Of a DNA stretch of 33,634 bases, positions 1 to 7,840 are shown in pieces; position 1 is the stretch's first letter, and every line of letters starts with the position of its first letter. The position numbers and the translations under genes were made by a program. Origin of the DNA: Alphaproteobacteria bacterium (GTDB lineage Bacteria; Pseudomonadota; Alphaproteobacteria; Micropepsales; Micropepsaceae); NCBI GenBank assembly GCA_025924715.1, contig JAICHV010000041.1, forward strand, positions 1-33,634. The letters are read 5' to 3'. The notes under the pieces were generated by a model that saw only the letters and a list, made by a program, of their open reading frames with translations, was not told the origin of the DNA and searched no databases.

Positions 1-219
1 AATGGAGTTGGTATGTGCGCTCCTTCGTCCGAATAAGGCGTTGGGAAAACTATACAATATTGGACAGGGCCACGGCTGCCGGCAAGATTTTGATCGCCGT
101 TATCGGCGGATGTCCATTGCCCGAAATGCCTGGGCTCATCGCCCGCGCTCGCGTAAATTGTTGGAAGGCGGTAGCACAGGATGGCACAGGCCCTGTCGCG
201 CCTTGAAGCGGGGAGTCCA

Positions 220-1455
220 ATGGAAAAACGGTTTTTTGCCGGCCTGACATTTGTCCTGGCCGCGGCGGCAACGACGACGGCCTTCGCCCAAGCCGACAGG
301 TTGGCGCTGCAATCCGAGCCTGCCAGGAACGGCTCGCCGGGTTGGTCGCTGGGTCCATCCTTTCCCGATCCCACCGGCTTCACGATTGTCGAGGCGGACG
401 GCACCGTCACCGTGATACCGCGTCAGCAGCGCGCCGCTGCCACCGCGCCCGCCGTGGATGCAGGGCCGCCTTGCAGTCACTCGCCCATTTGCGGTCGCCG
501 GGGCGGCTTTGCGCGCGGCGCCCTGGCGCGGGTCGATTGGGACCAGACCATGGGATATCAATTCTCTTATCCCTATGCGGTGCCCAAGGGCGTGGGCGGC
601 ATTCCCTCGGTGGCGATGGATTCCAAGGGCAATCTCTGGGTGTTCAAGCGCAGCCCTGCCGGCGTCACCCAGCTGATGAAGTTCGACGCCGCCCATAAAT
701 TGGTGCTGGAAGTGCCCGAAAGCGTCATCGGCCACCAGGACAAGGCGCATGGCATGGCCGTGGACGCGCAGGACAATGTCTGGATCGCCGACAATGGCCA
801 GGCGACGGTGATGAAGCTATCGCCCGAGGGCAAGCTGCTGATGACGCTTGGCACCAAGGGCAAGCGCGGCGACTGGGTGGAAGCCAAGGGACAGCGCCTG
901 TTATGGCAGCCGGTGATGATGGCCTTCGCGCCGGGCGGGGATCTCTATATCGCCGAAGGCCATGCCAATGAGAGCCCCAATGACGTCGACAGCGACGATC
1001 CTGCCAACAAGGAAGGGGTGGCGCGCATCCTTCATCTGACCAAGGACGGAAAATTTGTCGGCCAATGGTTCGGCAATGAAGTGGGGCAGGGCAAGTTCGA
1101 TTCCACCCACGGTCTGGCCATCGATCCCCGCAATGGCGATGTCTGGATCGGCGACCGCGAGCAATATCGCATCGTCGTCTATACCGGTGACGGACGCTTC
1201 GTGAAGACCTTGCAGATGAAGAACCTGGTCTGCGCCCTCAATTTCGACCACCAGGGCAATCCCTGGATGGCGTCGGGCCAGGACGGCCAATTCCTGAAAT
1301 TGAACCGCGACGGCAAGGTGCTGGGCGCGGTCGGCAACGGCATGGGGATCGGCCGCGGCCAGTTCACCGAAGCCAGCTACTGGGCCTTCGATCCCAAGGA
1401 CAATCTGATTGCCGGCGACACCAGCGTCGGCCGGGTCACGGTGATGACGAAATAG
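220..1455 (+). CDS. Exported NHL-repeat beta-propeller protein (paralogue 1)
   Basis: The product is about 411 residues. It begins with a Sec signal peptide (MEKRFFAGLTFVLAAAA, cleavage near AFAQ), so it should act in the periplasm or outside. A short Cys-containing segment follows, with a C-x-HSPIC motif (C85, H87, C91). The rest is a six-bladed-type NHL propeller, with repeated blade signatures such as DNVWIAD, GDLYIAEG and GDVWIGDREQYR. The two HG-x-x-x-D motifs (AHGMAVD, THGLAID) and the DREQYR arginine recall the lyase domain of peptidylglycine alpha-amidating enzymes, but the substrate here is unknown. I chose the ATG at 220 because a purine-rich site (GGGGAG) lies just upstream and the signal peptide starts there; an in-frame ATG at 181 would put 13 extra residues before it. 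It is clearly paralogous over its whole length to the protein on the minus strand at 14176-15627. Confidence 0.85.
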   Translation: MEKRFFAGLTFVLAAAATTTAFAQADRLALQSEPARNGSPGWSLGPSFPDPTGFTIVEADGTVTVIPRQQRAAATAPAVDAGPPCSHSPICGRRGGFARGALARVDWDQTMGYQFSYPYAVPKGVGGIPSVAMDSKGNLWVFKRSPAGVTQLMKFDAAHKLVLEVPESVIGHQDKAHGMAVDAQDNVWIADNGQATVMKLSPEGKLLMTLGTKGKRGDWVEAKGQRLLWQPVMMAFAPGGDLYIAEGHANESPNDVDSDDPANKEGVARILHLTKDGKFVGQWFGNEVGQGKFDSTHGLAIDPRNGDVWIGDREQYRIVVYTGDGRFVKTLQMKNLVCALNFDHQGNPWMASGQDGQFLKLNRDGKVLGAVGNGMGIGRGQFTEASYWAFDPKDNLIAGDTSVGRVTVMTK

Positions 1456-1470
1456 GGGCGCGGCGTCTGA

Positions 1471-2679
1471 TTACCCGACGTTATATTTTTTCTTGAGGAA
1501 ATTGCCGACCCAGCTCTGAATGCGGACATAGAGCTTGTTCTCCAGCGGCGCCGCGCCGCCGGTGAAGGAATGGGTGCGCTGGTAAGTCTGCACCACATGG
1601 GCGGGATTGCGGTTATATCCCGCGGCCAGATAGGCGGCGAATTGTTCCGTGGTGGCAGTGATCTTCTTCAAATAGGCGCCGGGCAGCTCGGTGAGTTCAA
1701 GATCCAGAAGCAAGGCCGAAGCCAGCATCGCGTTCGGCAGATTGGTCATGCCGAGCTGGAAGTCGGGGTCCAGGCGGGCGTCCGGATAATTCTTTCGCAC
1801 CATGTCATAGCTGCTTGCCACGAATTGGGGCAGGCCGAGCGCGCCGGCGCTGGACTTGGCATAGGCGTAGGAGTTGCCGCCATTGGCGGCCAAGGTGACA
1901 AGCACCTCATGGATACATTGTTCCATCCCCACCGCGCGCATGTGCAGAGGATCGATATGTTCGGTGATCATCAACCGGATCAGCATGGATTTGGGGAGCT
2001 TGTCGGCCACCGTCACACGCGGCGCCACCAGCGAGCGCACGTCATAGGTCTTGATCTGGTCGAAAGCCTGCTTCTGCAGATCCTCCAGATAGGCGAGGCC
2101 CGCATCGCGCATGGTTTTGGTGTCGAGCTCCGGTGAATAGGCGGTATAGACCGCCTCCTGATAGCTCCCATCCTTGGCGTGAACGGGCCGGCGCTGCGCG
2201 AAAACGATATAGCCGTCCGGTGCGGCGACCTTGAAATGCGTGTTGATGAAGTTGTCGACCGCCCAGGTTATGGTCAATCCCTGATCGTTCTTGCCCGTTT
2301 CATCCATCCGCACCACGCTCAGCGGTCCGTTGGTCTTGCCGATGGCCAGCACCCAGACGAAATGGGTGAGATTTCCCTCCCCATCCAGCTCGACATCCCC
2401 GCCGCGGACCGGCTGCTCCGCCACCAGTTTTTGGGCGGCCTGGATTCGGGCGCGATAATCCACGTCCGGCGCGTCGTTCGGCGTTTTGGATACCAGCTTC
2501 AGCAAAGCGGGATTCGTGCTGCGGGCCGACTTTGCCTTGGCTTTGGCGGATTTGGCGCGGCTATGGGCTTTGGACACCGCGTGGTGCGTGTGCTTGGGTT
2601 TCGCCTGGGCCTGATAGCCCCAGCCGGCGACGCCAAGCAGCGCGAGTCCCAAAACAAGACAAAGCCTTGTTTTGCCCAT
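1471..2679 (-). CDS. Exported lysozyme-fold-like (SLT-related) protein, function unknown
   Basis: This is a protein of about 402 residues with a signal peptide (MGKTRLCLVLGLALLGVAGWG) followed by a Lys/Ala/Ser-rich basic stretch. The C-terminal third resembles a soluble lytic transglycosylase or lysozyme-like domain: SSAGALGLPQFVASSYDMV, then a DF-x-LGM segment, and finally LAAGYNRNP, which corresponds to the AYNxG motif. The catalytic Glu that normally sits about nine residues before the S-x-AGA motif is a Gly here, so peptidoglycan cleavage is not assured. The start at 2679 gives a clean signal peptide; an upstream in-frame start at 2727 would precede it with 16 unlikely residues. It is transcribed in the same direction as the EF-hand gene upstream (95-bp gap) and converges on the NHL gene, 15 bp away. 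Confidence 0.75.
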   Translation of the reverse strand: MGKTRLCLVLGLALLGVAGWGYQAQAKPKHTHHAVSKAHSRAKSAKAKAKSARSTNPALLKLVSKTPNDAPDVDYRARIQAAQKLVAEQPVRGGDVELDGEGNLTHFVWVLAIGKTNGPLSVVRMDETGKNDQGLTITWAVDNFINTHFKVAAPDGYIVFAQRRPVHAKDGSYQEAVYTAYSPELDTKTMRDAGLAYLEDLQKQAFDQIKTYDVRSLVAPRVTVADKLPKSMLIRLMITEHIDPLHMRAVGMEQCIHEVLVTLAANGGNSYAYAKSSAGALGLPQFVASSYDMVRKNYPDARLDPDFQLGMTNLPNAMLASALLLDLELTELPGAYLKKITATTEQFAAYLAAGYNRNPAHVVQTYQRTHSFTGGAAPLENKLYVRIQSWVGNFLKKKYNVG

Positions 2680-2774
2680 TGGTGGAGGGCCCCCGTTTTT
2701 TTCCGCGCAAATCATAGCATTACACAAATTCCTTACAATGTGGTTCTCGAAAAAATGGGCGGGAACTCAGGTAT

Positions 2775-3092
2775 TTACGGTGCCGGCGCCGGTGCGGTGG
2801 GAACATTCGTCCCGGGCGCTTGCGGGGGCGGGGCTGCGGGAGCGCCGCCGCCATTGCTGAATTGCTCGAACAAGGCGCGAAGTTCCGCCAGATCGATTTT
2901 GCCGTCATGATTGGTATCGGCTTGGTCGGGATAGCCGATCGGCGCGCCCATCGCCGCCCATTCGGTGGGGTCCAGAGCATTGTCGCCGTTTTTGTCGCCT
3001 TGCGCGATGATGCTTTCCGGCGAGGGCTGCGCGAGCGAAGGCGTCGCCGCCAGCAGCAGGGCGATGCCTGCCGTAACCATTGCGATTTTCAT
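2775..3092 (-). CDS. Small exported EF-hand calcium-binding protein
   Basis: The 105-residue product has a signal peptide (MKIAMVTAGIALLLAATPSLAQ) and two canonical 12-residue EF-hand loops, at residues 33-44 (DKNGDNALDPTE) and 59-70 (DTNHDGKIDLAE). Both loops keep acidic or Asn ligands at positions 1, 3, 5 and 12. The tail, residues 81-105, is Gly/Ala/Pro-rich low complexity. The ATG at 3092 is supported by an AGGAG site six bases upstream and by the signal peptide. It lies 53 bp downstream of the MarR gene on the same strand and may be co-transcribed with it. A periplasmic calcium sensor or buffer is the natural reading; the partner is unknown. Confidence 0.85.
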   Translation of the reverse strand: MKIAMVTAGIALLLAATPSLAQPSPESIIAQGDKNGDNALDPTEWAAMGAPIGYPDQADTNHDGKIDLAELRALFEQFSNGGGAPAAPPPQAPGTNVPTAPAPAP

Positions 3093-3145
3093 GATTTCTC
3101 CTGTGCGATCCGTGAATGGCACCGTACCAAATTCGTCGCCGGCGC

Positions 3146-3613
3146 CTAGCGATTGTGGTTGAGCCCGTTGATAGCCAAAGAAATAAGACGCAGGAAATTC
3201 TTGCGGTCGGCGGGGGTCATCAGCCGCAGCATCCGCTGCTCCAGCCCCTTCATCGCCTCTTTGCAAGCGGCCAGCGCCTTTTTGCCCTCCTCGGTCGGGG
3301 TGATGGCCTGCATCCGGGCATTTTCGCTGTGGCGCTCGCGCTTGAGCAGCCCGGCCTTTTCCATTCCCGCCAGCAATTCTCCCGAAGCCTGAGGCGTGAT
3401 CATGAAGCGCCGCGCCAACTCGGCACTGGTGGCGCCCGGCGTTCTTTCCAATGCCGCCAGCGCGCCGAATTGCGACATCGTGAAGTTCAGGGGCCGCAGC
3501 GTTTCCTCGGCGGCGATGCGCGAGCTTTGGAAGAATTGGCGCATCAGCAGCCCGAAGATGTCGTCCTGGCTTTTTTGCCGGTCGCGCCCTTGCGCCGGGT
3601 CGCGCCTGGTCAA
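3146..3613 (-). CDS. MarR-family transcriptional regulator
   Basis: The protein is about 155 residues, normal for MarR. The winged helix runs roughly from SQFGALAALERTPGATSAELARRF to the wing (LLKRERHSENARMQAITPTEEG), flanked by dimerisation helices. There is no ATG near the expected N-terminus. I chose TTG at 3613 because a perfect AAGGAGG Shine-Dalgarno lies eight bases upstream and gives MTRRDPAQGR as the N-terminus. MarR proteins are homodimeric repressors, often relieved by phenolic ligands; the ligand here is not predictable. A palindromic site overlaps its own ribosome-binding site (3625-3636), so autoregulation is likely. The divergent bicupin gene shares this intergenic region and is a plausible second target. 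Confidence 0.88.
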   Translation of the reverse strand: MTRRDPAQGRDRQKSQDDIFGLLMRQFFQSSRIAAEETLRPLNFTMSQFGALAALERTPGATSAELARRFMITPQASGELLAGMEKAGLLKRERHSENARMQAITPTEEGKKALAACKEAMKGLEQRMLRLMTPADRKNFLRLISLAINGLNHNR

Positions 3614-3624
3614 TGGGCAAGCCT

Positions 3625-3650
3625 CCTTATATAAGGCGGCATTATATAGG
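3625..3650. promoter_or_regulatory. Putative MarR operator overlapping the marR Shine-Dalgarno
   Basis: A perfect 12-bp palindrome, CCTTATATAAGG, occupies 3625-3636. A closely similar ATTATATAGG copy follows at 3641-3650. The first copy runs into the AAGGAGG ribosome-binding site of the MarR gene. AT-rich palindromes of this kind are typical MarR-dimer targets, and the position suits autorepression. A single 12-bp palindrome is expected by chance a few times in a window this size, so the weight comes from its placement and the second copy. Confidence 0.5.
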
Positions 3651-3865
3651 ACGGGAAAGGCTTGGCAACCGCGCGCATCCGCGAGCGGCGCCGCGCTGAG
3701 GATGCGCCGAATTTGCCGGTTTTTGCGCTCACGCAATGAGACTTGTTCCTCGCTAGGGCCAAGAATTTCCTTCGAAATCGCTCGGCCGGGGGCTATGCTT
3801 GGTGCCGAAAACAGGTCCGCAAGAACCTGCTGTCCGAGAAACCCAGGATAATCGGAGAAATTCCC

Positions 3866-4918
3866 GTGAACCCCAGAATCGCCCTTGGATTGGTTGGAGC
3901 GGCCGCTTTTGTCGGCTTGGCCGCCGCCGTCACCACTTTCGCTCCTCATGCCGCCGCGCAAGGCGCCGCGCCGGCGCCCAGCGCCGGACAATATGCGGAA
4001 GAAGGCGCCGGCGTGGGGCAGCAGGCCACGGTCAATGATCCGCCGGGCGCGCCGCCCGATCCGTCGCGCATCATTGTCACCTTGCCCAACCAGATCAAAT
4101 GGACGGGCAACGAAGCGCTCATGTATGGCAATCCCACCAAGCCGGGCGATCCTTATGGCGTGCTGGTGAAATTGGCGCCGGGGGATTTTTCCGCCCCTCA
4201 CACGCTTTCCACCGACCGCTGGGTCTATGTCCTTTCCGGCACCTTATGGGTCACCGATAAGAACGATCCCAAGACCAGTTATCCGGTGAAGCCCAGCAGC
4301 TTCGTGACCAATCTTGCCAAGACGACATTTGCCGACGGCAACCGCGCCGGCGCGAGCGAGCCTACGATGCTGTTCATCAGCGGCGTCGGATCGGCCGACA
4401 ATCACGTGATGGGCGAATATTCCCGCAAGACCACGGTCAGCGTCAAAGATCCGGCCGGGTCGGCGCCCGATGTGTCCCACATCACCATCGCTGACATTCC
4501 GACCACTGGGAATGTGAACATTTATGGCGGTGGTCAGGATTCCGATACCGAAGGCGCGCCCTATGGCGTTGTCCAGGGCTGGGCGCCGGGGCGCTATTCC
4601 TCGCCACATTACCATCCGCACCCCCGCTATATTTATGTCATTCAAGGTCCGTGGTGGGTCAGCTCCAGCAGCGTGAAGAACACCATGCTGACTTATCCGG
4701 TCCCGACCGGCAGCTTCGTGCAGGATATCCCGCACGGCATTCACTGGGACGGCAACCGGCTGGGGGAAAAGACCACGACCCGGCTCTATATCACCGGCGT
4801 TTCACCGGCGACCAACCACCCCGTGGATGAGAACGGCAACGACCTGCCGATTCCGCCGCGCGGCGCGGGTCGGCGGGGCGCACCGGGCGCTGGCGGACCC
4901 GGCGCGGGCGGACGGTAG
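3866..4918 (+). CDS. Exported bicupin protein
   Basis: The product is 350 residues, beginning with a GTG codon preceded by GGAGA. The N-terminus (VNPRIALGLVGAAAFVGLAA) is a signal peptide. Two cupin barrels follow. In the first, the metal-binding motif has decayed (SAPHTLSTDRWVYVLSG keeps one His). In the second, the motif SSPHYHPHPRYIYVIQG keeps H248, H250 and H252, and PHGIHWDG supplies H290/H293, although the usual motif-1 Glu is absent. The second cupin is thus the more likely metal site. The C-terminus (about 330-350) is a Gly/Arg/Ala/Pro low-complexity tail. It is divergent from the MarR gene and may be under its control. Bicupins include dioxygenases, decarboxylases and binding proteins; no specific activity can be assigned. 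Confidence 0.8.
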   Translation: MNPRIALGLVGAAAFVGLAAAVTTFAPHAAAQGAAPAPSAGQYAEEGAGVGQQATVNDPPGAPPDPSRIIVTLPNQIKWTGNEALMYGNPTKPGDPYGVLVKLAPGDFSAPHTLSTDRWVYVLSGTLWVTDKNDPKTSYPVKPSSFVTNLAKTTFADGNRAGASEPTMLFISGVGSADNHVMGEYSRKTTVSVKDPAGSAPDVSHITIADIPTTGNVNIYGGGQDSDTEGAPYGVVQGWAPGRYSSPHYHPHPRYIYVIQGPWWVSSSSVKNTMLTYPVPTGSFVQDIPHGIHWDGNRLGEKTTTRLYITGVSPATNHPVDENGNDLPIPPRGAGRRGAPGAGGPGAGGR

Positions 4919-4964
4919 AACGCTTCTGCCGGACGGCTGAGGCAACGATATCGCCGCAAGGCGC

Positions 4965-4998
4965 TTTTCCTTGGGGTTGACTTCCACCCCAAGGAGAA
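4965..4998 (+). promoter_or_regulatory. Long hairpin sequestering the Shine-Dalgarno of the HAD gene
   Basis: The arms TTTTCCTTGGGGT (4965-4977) and ACCCCAAGGAGAA (4986-4998) pair over 13 positions, twelve Watson-Crick and one G-U, around an 8-nt loop. The AAGGAG ribosome-binding site of the following TTG-started gene lies entirely in the 3' arm. There is no T-run, so it is not a standard terminator. It would be expected to limit translation unless opened, or to serve as a protein-binding palindrome at DNA level. Confidence 0.65.
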
Positions 4999-5003
4999 TT
5001 GCC

Positions 5004-5669
5004 TTGCCGCTCAAAGCCGTCTTTTTCGATATCGACGGTACGCTGGTCGATTCCAACGATTTCCATGTGACCGCCTGGCAAGAAGCCTTCCACGATCACG
5101 GCTACCAGGTCGAACAGGAGAAAATTCGCGGTCAGATCGGCAAGGGCGCCGATCAATTGATCCCATCGCTGCTGCCTGCGCTGGACGCGCGCGGGCGCCA
5201 GGCCATCGCGGACCGGCATGGCGAAATCTTCCGGACACGGTATTTGCCCCAGGTCAAAGCCTTGCCCCATGCCCGCGATCTTATCGAATTGCTTCATGCC
5301 AAGGGCAAGCGCGTGATTCTGGCCTCCTCCGCCGAGCAGGCGGAAGTGGCTCACTATGTTCACCTTCTGAAAGTGGAAGCGATGCTCAGCGGCACCGTTT
5401 CCAAAGACGATGTGCGGCAGTCCAAGCCCGCCGGCGATATCTTCGCGGCGGCGCTGGCGCAGGTCTTTCCCATAGGCGCTGGCGAGGTGCTTGCGATCGG
5501 CGACACGCCCTATGACGTGCAATCCGCGCTGCGGTCGGATATCAAGACCATCGCGGTCCGCTCGGGCGGATTTTCCGGGCAGACTTTGGCGGAGGCGGGA
5601 GCGCCCTACATCTATGCCAGCGTAAAAGAGCTGTTCGACAATTTCGACATCTCGCCGCTGCGCGACTAG
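5004..5669 (+). CDS. HAD-superfamily hydrolase (phosphoglycolate phosphatase / beta-phosphoglucomutase-like)
   Basis: The 221-residue protein has all HAD motifs in order. Motif I is FFDIDGTLVDS, with nucleophile D9 and acid/base D11. Motif II is ILASSA. A motif III lysine lies in SKPAGDIF. Motif IV is AIGDTPYDV. The helical cap between motifs I and II marks subfamily IA. The start is TTG at 5004, placed seven bases after AAGGAG; upstream in-frame TTG codons lie inside the hairpin and lack a ribosome-binding site. The likely reaction is hydrolysis of a small phosphoester in the cytoplasm; the exact substrate is not readable. The gene follows the bicupin by 85 bp, with the hairpin between them. 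Confidence 0.85.
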   Translation: MPLKAVFFDIDGTLVDSNDFHVTAWQEAFHDHGYQVEQEKIRGQIGKGADQLIPSLLPALDARGRQAIADRHGEIFRTRYLPQVKALPHARDLIELLHAKGKRVILASSAEQAEVAHYVHLLKVEAMLSGTVSKDDVRQSKPAGDIFAAALAQVFPIGAGEVLAIGDTPYDVQSALRSDIKTIAVRSGGFSGQTLAEAGAPYIYASVKELFDNFDISPLRD

Positions 5670-6005
5670 CAGCGCAAAACCGTAAAGGTGCGTGCGAAGG
5701 TCTGAATTGGCACCATCAAGCCTTAACAAATACAAAGATCGCGGCCGCCGAGCGTGGCGATAGAAATTATTTGCCCTCACCGAGGTACGAAAAGCCGCCG
5801 GCTGCCGTTGTAAATGGCATGAGCACCCATACGACTTCCGCCAGAACGCGGCACTTCGAGACCCAGCTTTTGTGGGGCCGTGCATCGCGATGAAGTGGCT
5901 TAATCTGCGGTCTGCGCCATCCTGTGAGCGCGCGGCCGGGAACGCCAATCCCCAAGGCGGGTCGAGAACACGGTTTGCACAGGGACCGGGACCCGCTGAA
6001 TCGCC
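5670..6005. other. 336-bp intergenic stretch without a recognisable gene
   Basis: No open frame with a convincing start or protein signature, RNA gene or strong terminator was seen. A weak promoter-like pair (TTGGCA, then TACAAA with an 18-bp spacer, about 5707-5736) is present but unconvincing. The sequence is less GC-biased near 5720-5780 than its surroundings. Confidence 0.5.
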
Positions 6006-6533
6006 ATGAGCCAGACCAATCCTTGGACACGCAACCGAGCGACGGCGGCCGCTGCCGATTTGGCGATCGGAATTGTCGCGGGGACCGTCGCGGCGGGGGC
6101 GATGAGTCTTTTCCAGGATATCTGGTCCAAATATGTGTCGCCGCCTCCGCCGGGCGAAAGCGCGGCGGCCAAGGCGGCCGACGCGGTCTGCGAGGAAATA
6201 TCCGATGCGCCGGTCAAGCCTTGCGAGCGGGAAACGGCCGATGGCGTGGTGCATTATCTGACCGGCGCGGTGATCGGCGGCCTTTACGGAGTTTTGGGGG
6301 GAAGGCGGCCCATGCTCTTCACGGGACGGGGATCGGTGTTCGGTGCGCTGGTTTGGCTGATCTGCGACGAGATCGCGGTTCCCCTGCTGCGATTGGGGCC
6401 CGCGCCGCGGAGCAAACCCGCTGCGGAACATTGGTCGGCATTGGCATCCCATATCGTATTCGGCCTTTCCCTGGATTGGATGCGCCGGCGCGTGAATGCA
6501 GCAGTTTCAAAGTGGCCCAATGCCGCGGAATGA
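6006..6533 (+). CDS. DUF1440 (YagU-like) inner-membrane protein
   Basis: The product is 175 residues with about four hydrophobic segments: ADLAIGIVAGTVAAGAMSLF, VVHYLTGAVIGGLYGVLG, GSVFGALVWLICDEIAVPLL and HWSALASHIVFGLSLDW. The spacing and the conserved LICDEIAVPLLRLG and HIVFGLSLD stretches match the DUF1440/YagU family, whose E. coli member is linked to acid tolerance. The start at 6006 (MSQTNPW) fits the family, although the ribosome-binding site is weak. It stands upstream of two other envelope or stress-type genes, suggesting a general stress group unrelated to the catabolic genes. Confidence 0.75.
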   Translation: MSQTNPWTRNRATAAAADLAIGIVAGTVAAGAMSLFQDIWSKYVSPPPPGESAAAKAADAVCEEISDAPVKPCERETADGVVHYLTGAVIGGLYGVLGGRRPMLFTGRGSVFGALVWLICDEIAVPLLRLGPAPRSKPAAEHWSALASHIVFGLSLDWMRRRVNAAVSKWPNAAE

Positions 6534-6611
6534 TGACCGCGGGCGCGCGCCGCTACCGGAACGTTCAACAGAGCCGAGAGTTAGCGGGTGGCAAACCAGG
6601 AAGCAAAAACT

Positions 6612-7016
6612 ATGCGCCAAATCGTACTAACACTTGCGGCCCTGGGCCTCTGCGCCGGTATCGCCGTCGCGCAGGATCAGTCAGCACAACCGAGCTCTCC
6701 ATCCACTTCCGCACAACAGGGTTCTCAGTCGGGTCAACCAGGGGTTCGGTCCGGTCGTCGTGGTCAATCGGCACAAGCCGCGCAACGTGGACCACAGAAT
6801 CCGGCGATCAGGTCAACTGATCAGAACACCTCGTCGACCCCCGTGGCCGGCGCCAACAGCTTTACCGAAGCGCAGGCCAAGTCGCGCATCGAATCCAAGG
6901 GCTACACCAATGTCTCGGGATTGAAAAAGGATGACTCGGGAATCTGGCGCGGCACGGCAACGCTGAACGGCCGCACCGGCCCGGTCAGCCTGGATTATCA
7001 GGGCAACGTCAACTAA
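6612..7016 (+). CDS. Exported PepSY-like domain protein
   Basis: The 134-residue product has a signal peptide (MRQIVLTLAALGLCAGIAVAQ), then a Gln/Ser/Gly-rich disordered region to about residue 80. The C-terminal module (FTEAQAKSRIESKGYTNVSG, then LDYQGNV at the end) has the pattern of small PepSY-like periplasmic domains. The ATG at 6612 follows AGGAAG by seven bases; an in-frame GTG 24 bases earlier would precede the signal peptide. No enzymatic role is expected. Confidence 0.72.
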   Translation: MRQIVLTLAALGLCAGIAVAQDQSAQPSSPSTSAQQGSQSGQPGVRSGRRGQSAQAAQRGPQNPAIRSTDQNTSSTPVAGANSFTEAQAKSRIESKGYTNVSGLKKDDSGIWRGTATLNGRTGPVSLDYQGNVN

Positions 7017-7054
7017 TTCGCGCGCCTCACCGGTACGCTTACAAGGAAAAAACC

Positions 7055-7678
7055 ATGACCAAGACGATCACGCATGTATATCGCGATTACGTGACCGCCG
7101 AGGCGGCCATGCGCGAAGCAAAAGCCGCCGGCCTCTCCGATAGCAATATCAGCATCCTCGCCAGCAACGCGGATGGCTGGCACAAGCCGGGCGGACACGA
7201 TGTCGATCCCCGTCACGACAAAGATCGCGATGGCCGGGACGACCGCGCCGAAGGTGCCGGCGTTGGCGGCAGCTTGGGCGCCGTTGCCGGGGCAGCCGCC
7301 GGCGCGGCCGCGGGACTGGGGATGCTTGCCATCCCGGGACTCGGTCCGGTGGTCGCGGCAGGCTGGCTCGCTGTCACGGCTGCGGGCGCGGTTGCGGGTG
7401 GCGTTACGGGCGGCCTGATCGGCGCCCTGGTTGAGGTCGGCGAGAGCAAGGAAAATGCCGCGCTATATGCGGAAGCGGTGCGCCGCGGCGGCGCGATCGT
7501 GACGGCACGGGTTCCGGATGATGAGGTCGGCCGCTATAAGGCGATCCTGAGCCGGTCGGCATTTGACATTTGCGCGCAGGAAACGCGCTATCGCAGCACC
7601 GGCTGGCAAGGCTATGACCCGGCCGCCCCCACGCTGACAGCGGAGCAGATCCGCCAAGAGCGCGAATTGTACCGCTAA
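7055..7678 (+). CDS. Glycine-zipper stress-type protein (YflT/DUF1269-like)
   Basis: The 207-residue protein has an N-terminal alpha/beta domain (HVYRDYVTAEAAMREAKAAG) like the heat-induced YflT family. An Asp/Arg/His-rich acidic linker follows (about 46-66). Next comes a long Gly/Ala-rich hydrophobic zipper, about 68-130, in which GGSLGAVAGAAAGAAAGLG is the start. The soluble C-terminal part (ALYAEAVRRGGAIVTARVPD) repeats the domain theme. The start follows AAGGAAA. Such proteins are common in alphaproteobacteria and are usually stress-linked; molecular function is unknown. It lies 38 bp after the PepSY-like gene. Confidence 0.7.
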   Translation: MTKTITHVYRDYVTAEAAMREAKAAGLSDSNISILASNADGWHKPGGHDVDPRHDKDRDGRDDRAEGAGVGGSLGAVAGAAAGAAAGLGMLAIPGLGPVVAAGWLAVTAAGAVAGGVTGGLIGALVEVGESKENAALYAEAVRRGGAIVTARVPDDEVGRYKAILSRSAFDICAQETRYRSTGWQGYDPAAPTLTAEQIRQERELYR

Positions 7679-7754
7679 CCAGTGCTCCCAAGGAAAGATA
7701 GCGGCAGCCCTAATCGGCGGCCGCTGTCTCGTCTATCTGCGCCATATCCCTCGC

Positions 7755-7784
7755 TTGCGACCTCAGCCGGCGCCTGCCTATAAT
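7755..7784 (+). promoter_or_regulatory. Putative sigma70-type promoter of the hydratase/E1 operon
   Basis: A TTGCGA box at 7755-7760 and a consensus TATAAT at 7779-7784 are separated by 18 bp. Transcription would begin near 7791, giving a leader of about 50 nt to the ATG at 7841. This placement also argues against using in-frame start codons at 7784 or 7793. Confidence 0.55.
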
Positions 7785-7840
7785 TGGCAAAAATGGCGCG
7801 GCTTTCGCGCGAAGACCATCGCCAGCATCGGAGCCCGCTC

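Noticed and set aside
2..247. 81-codon frame at the left edge
   Set aside because: No recognisable sequence, no ribosome-binding site visible, and it overlaps the better-supported NHL gene start.
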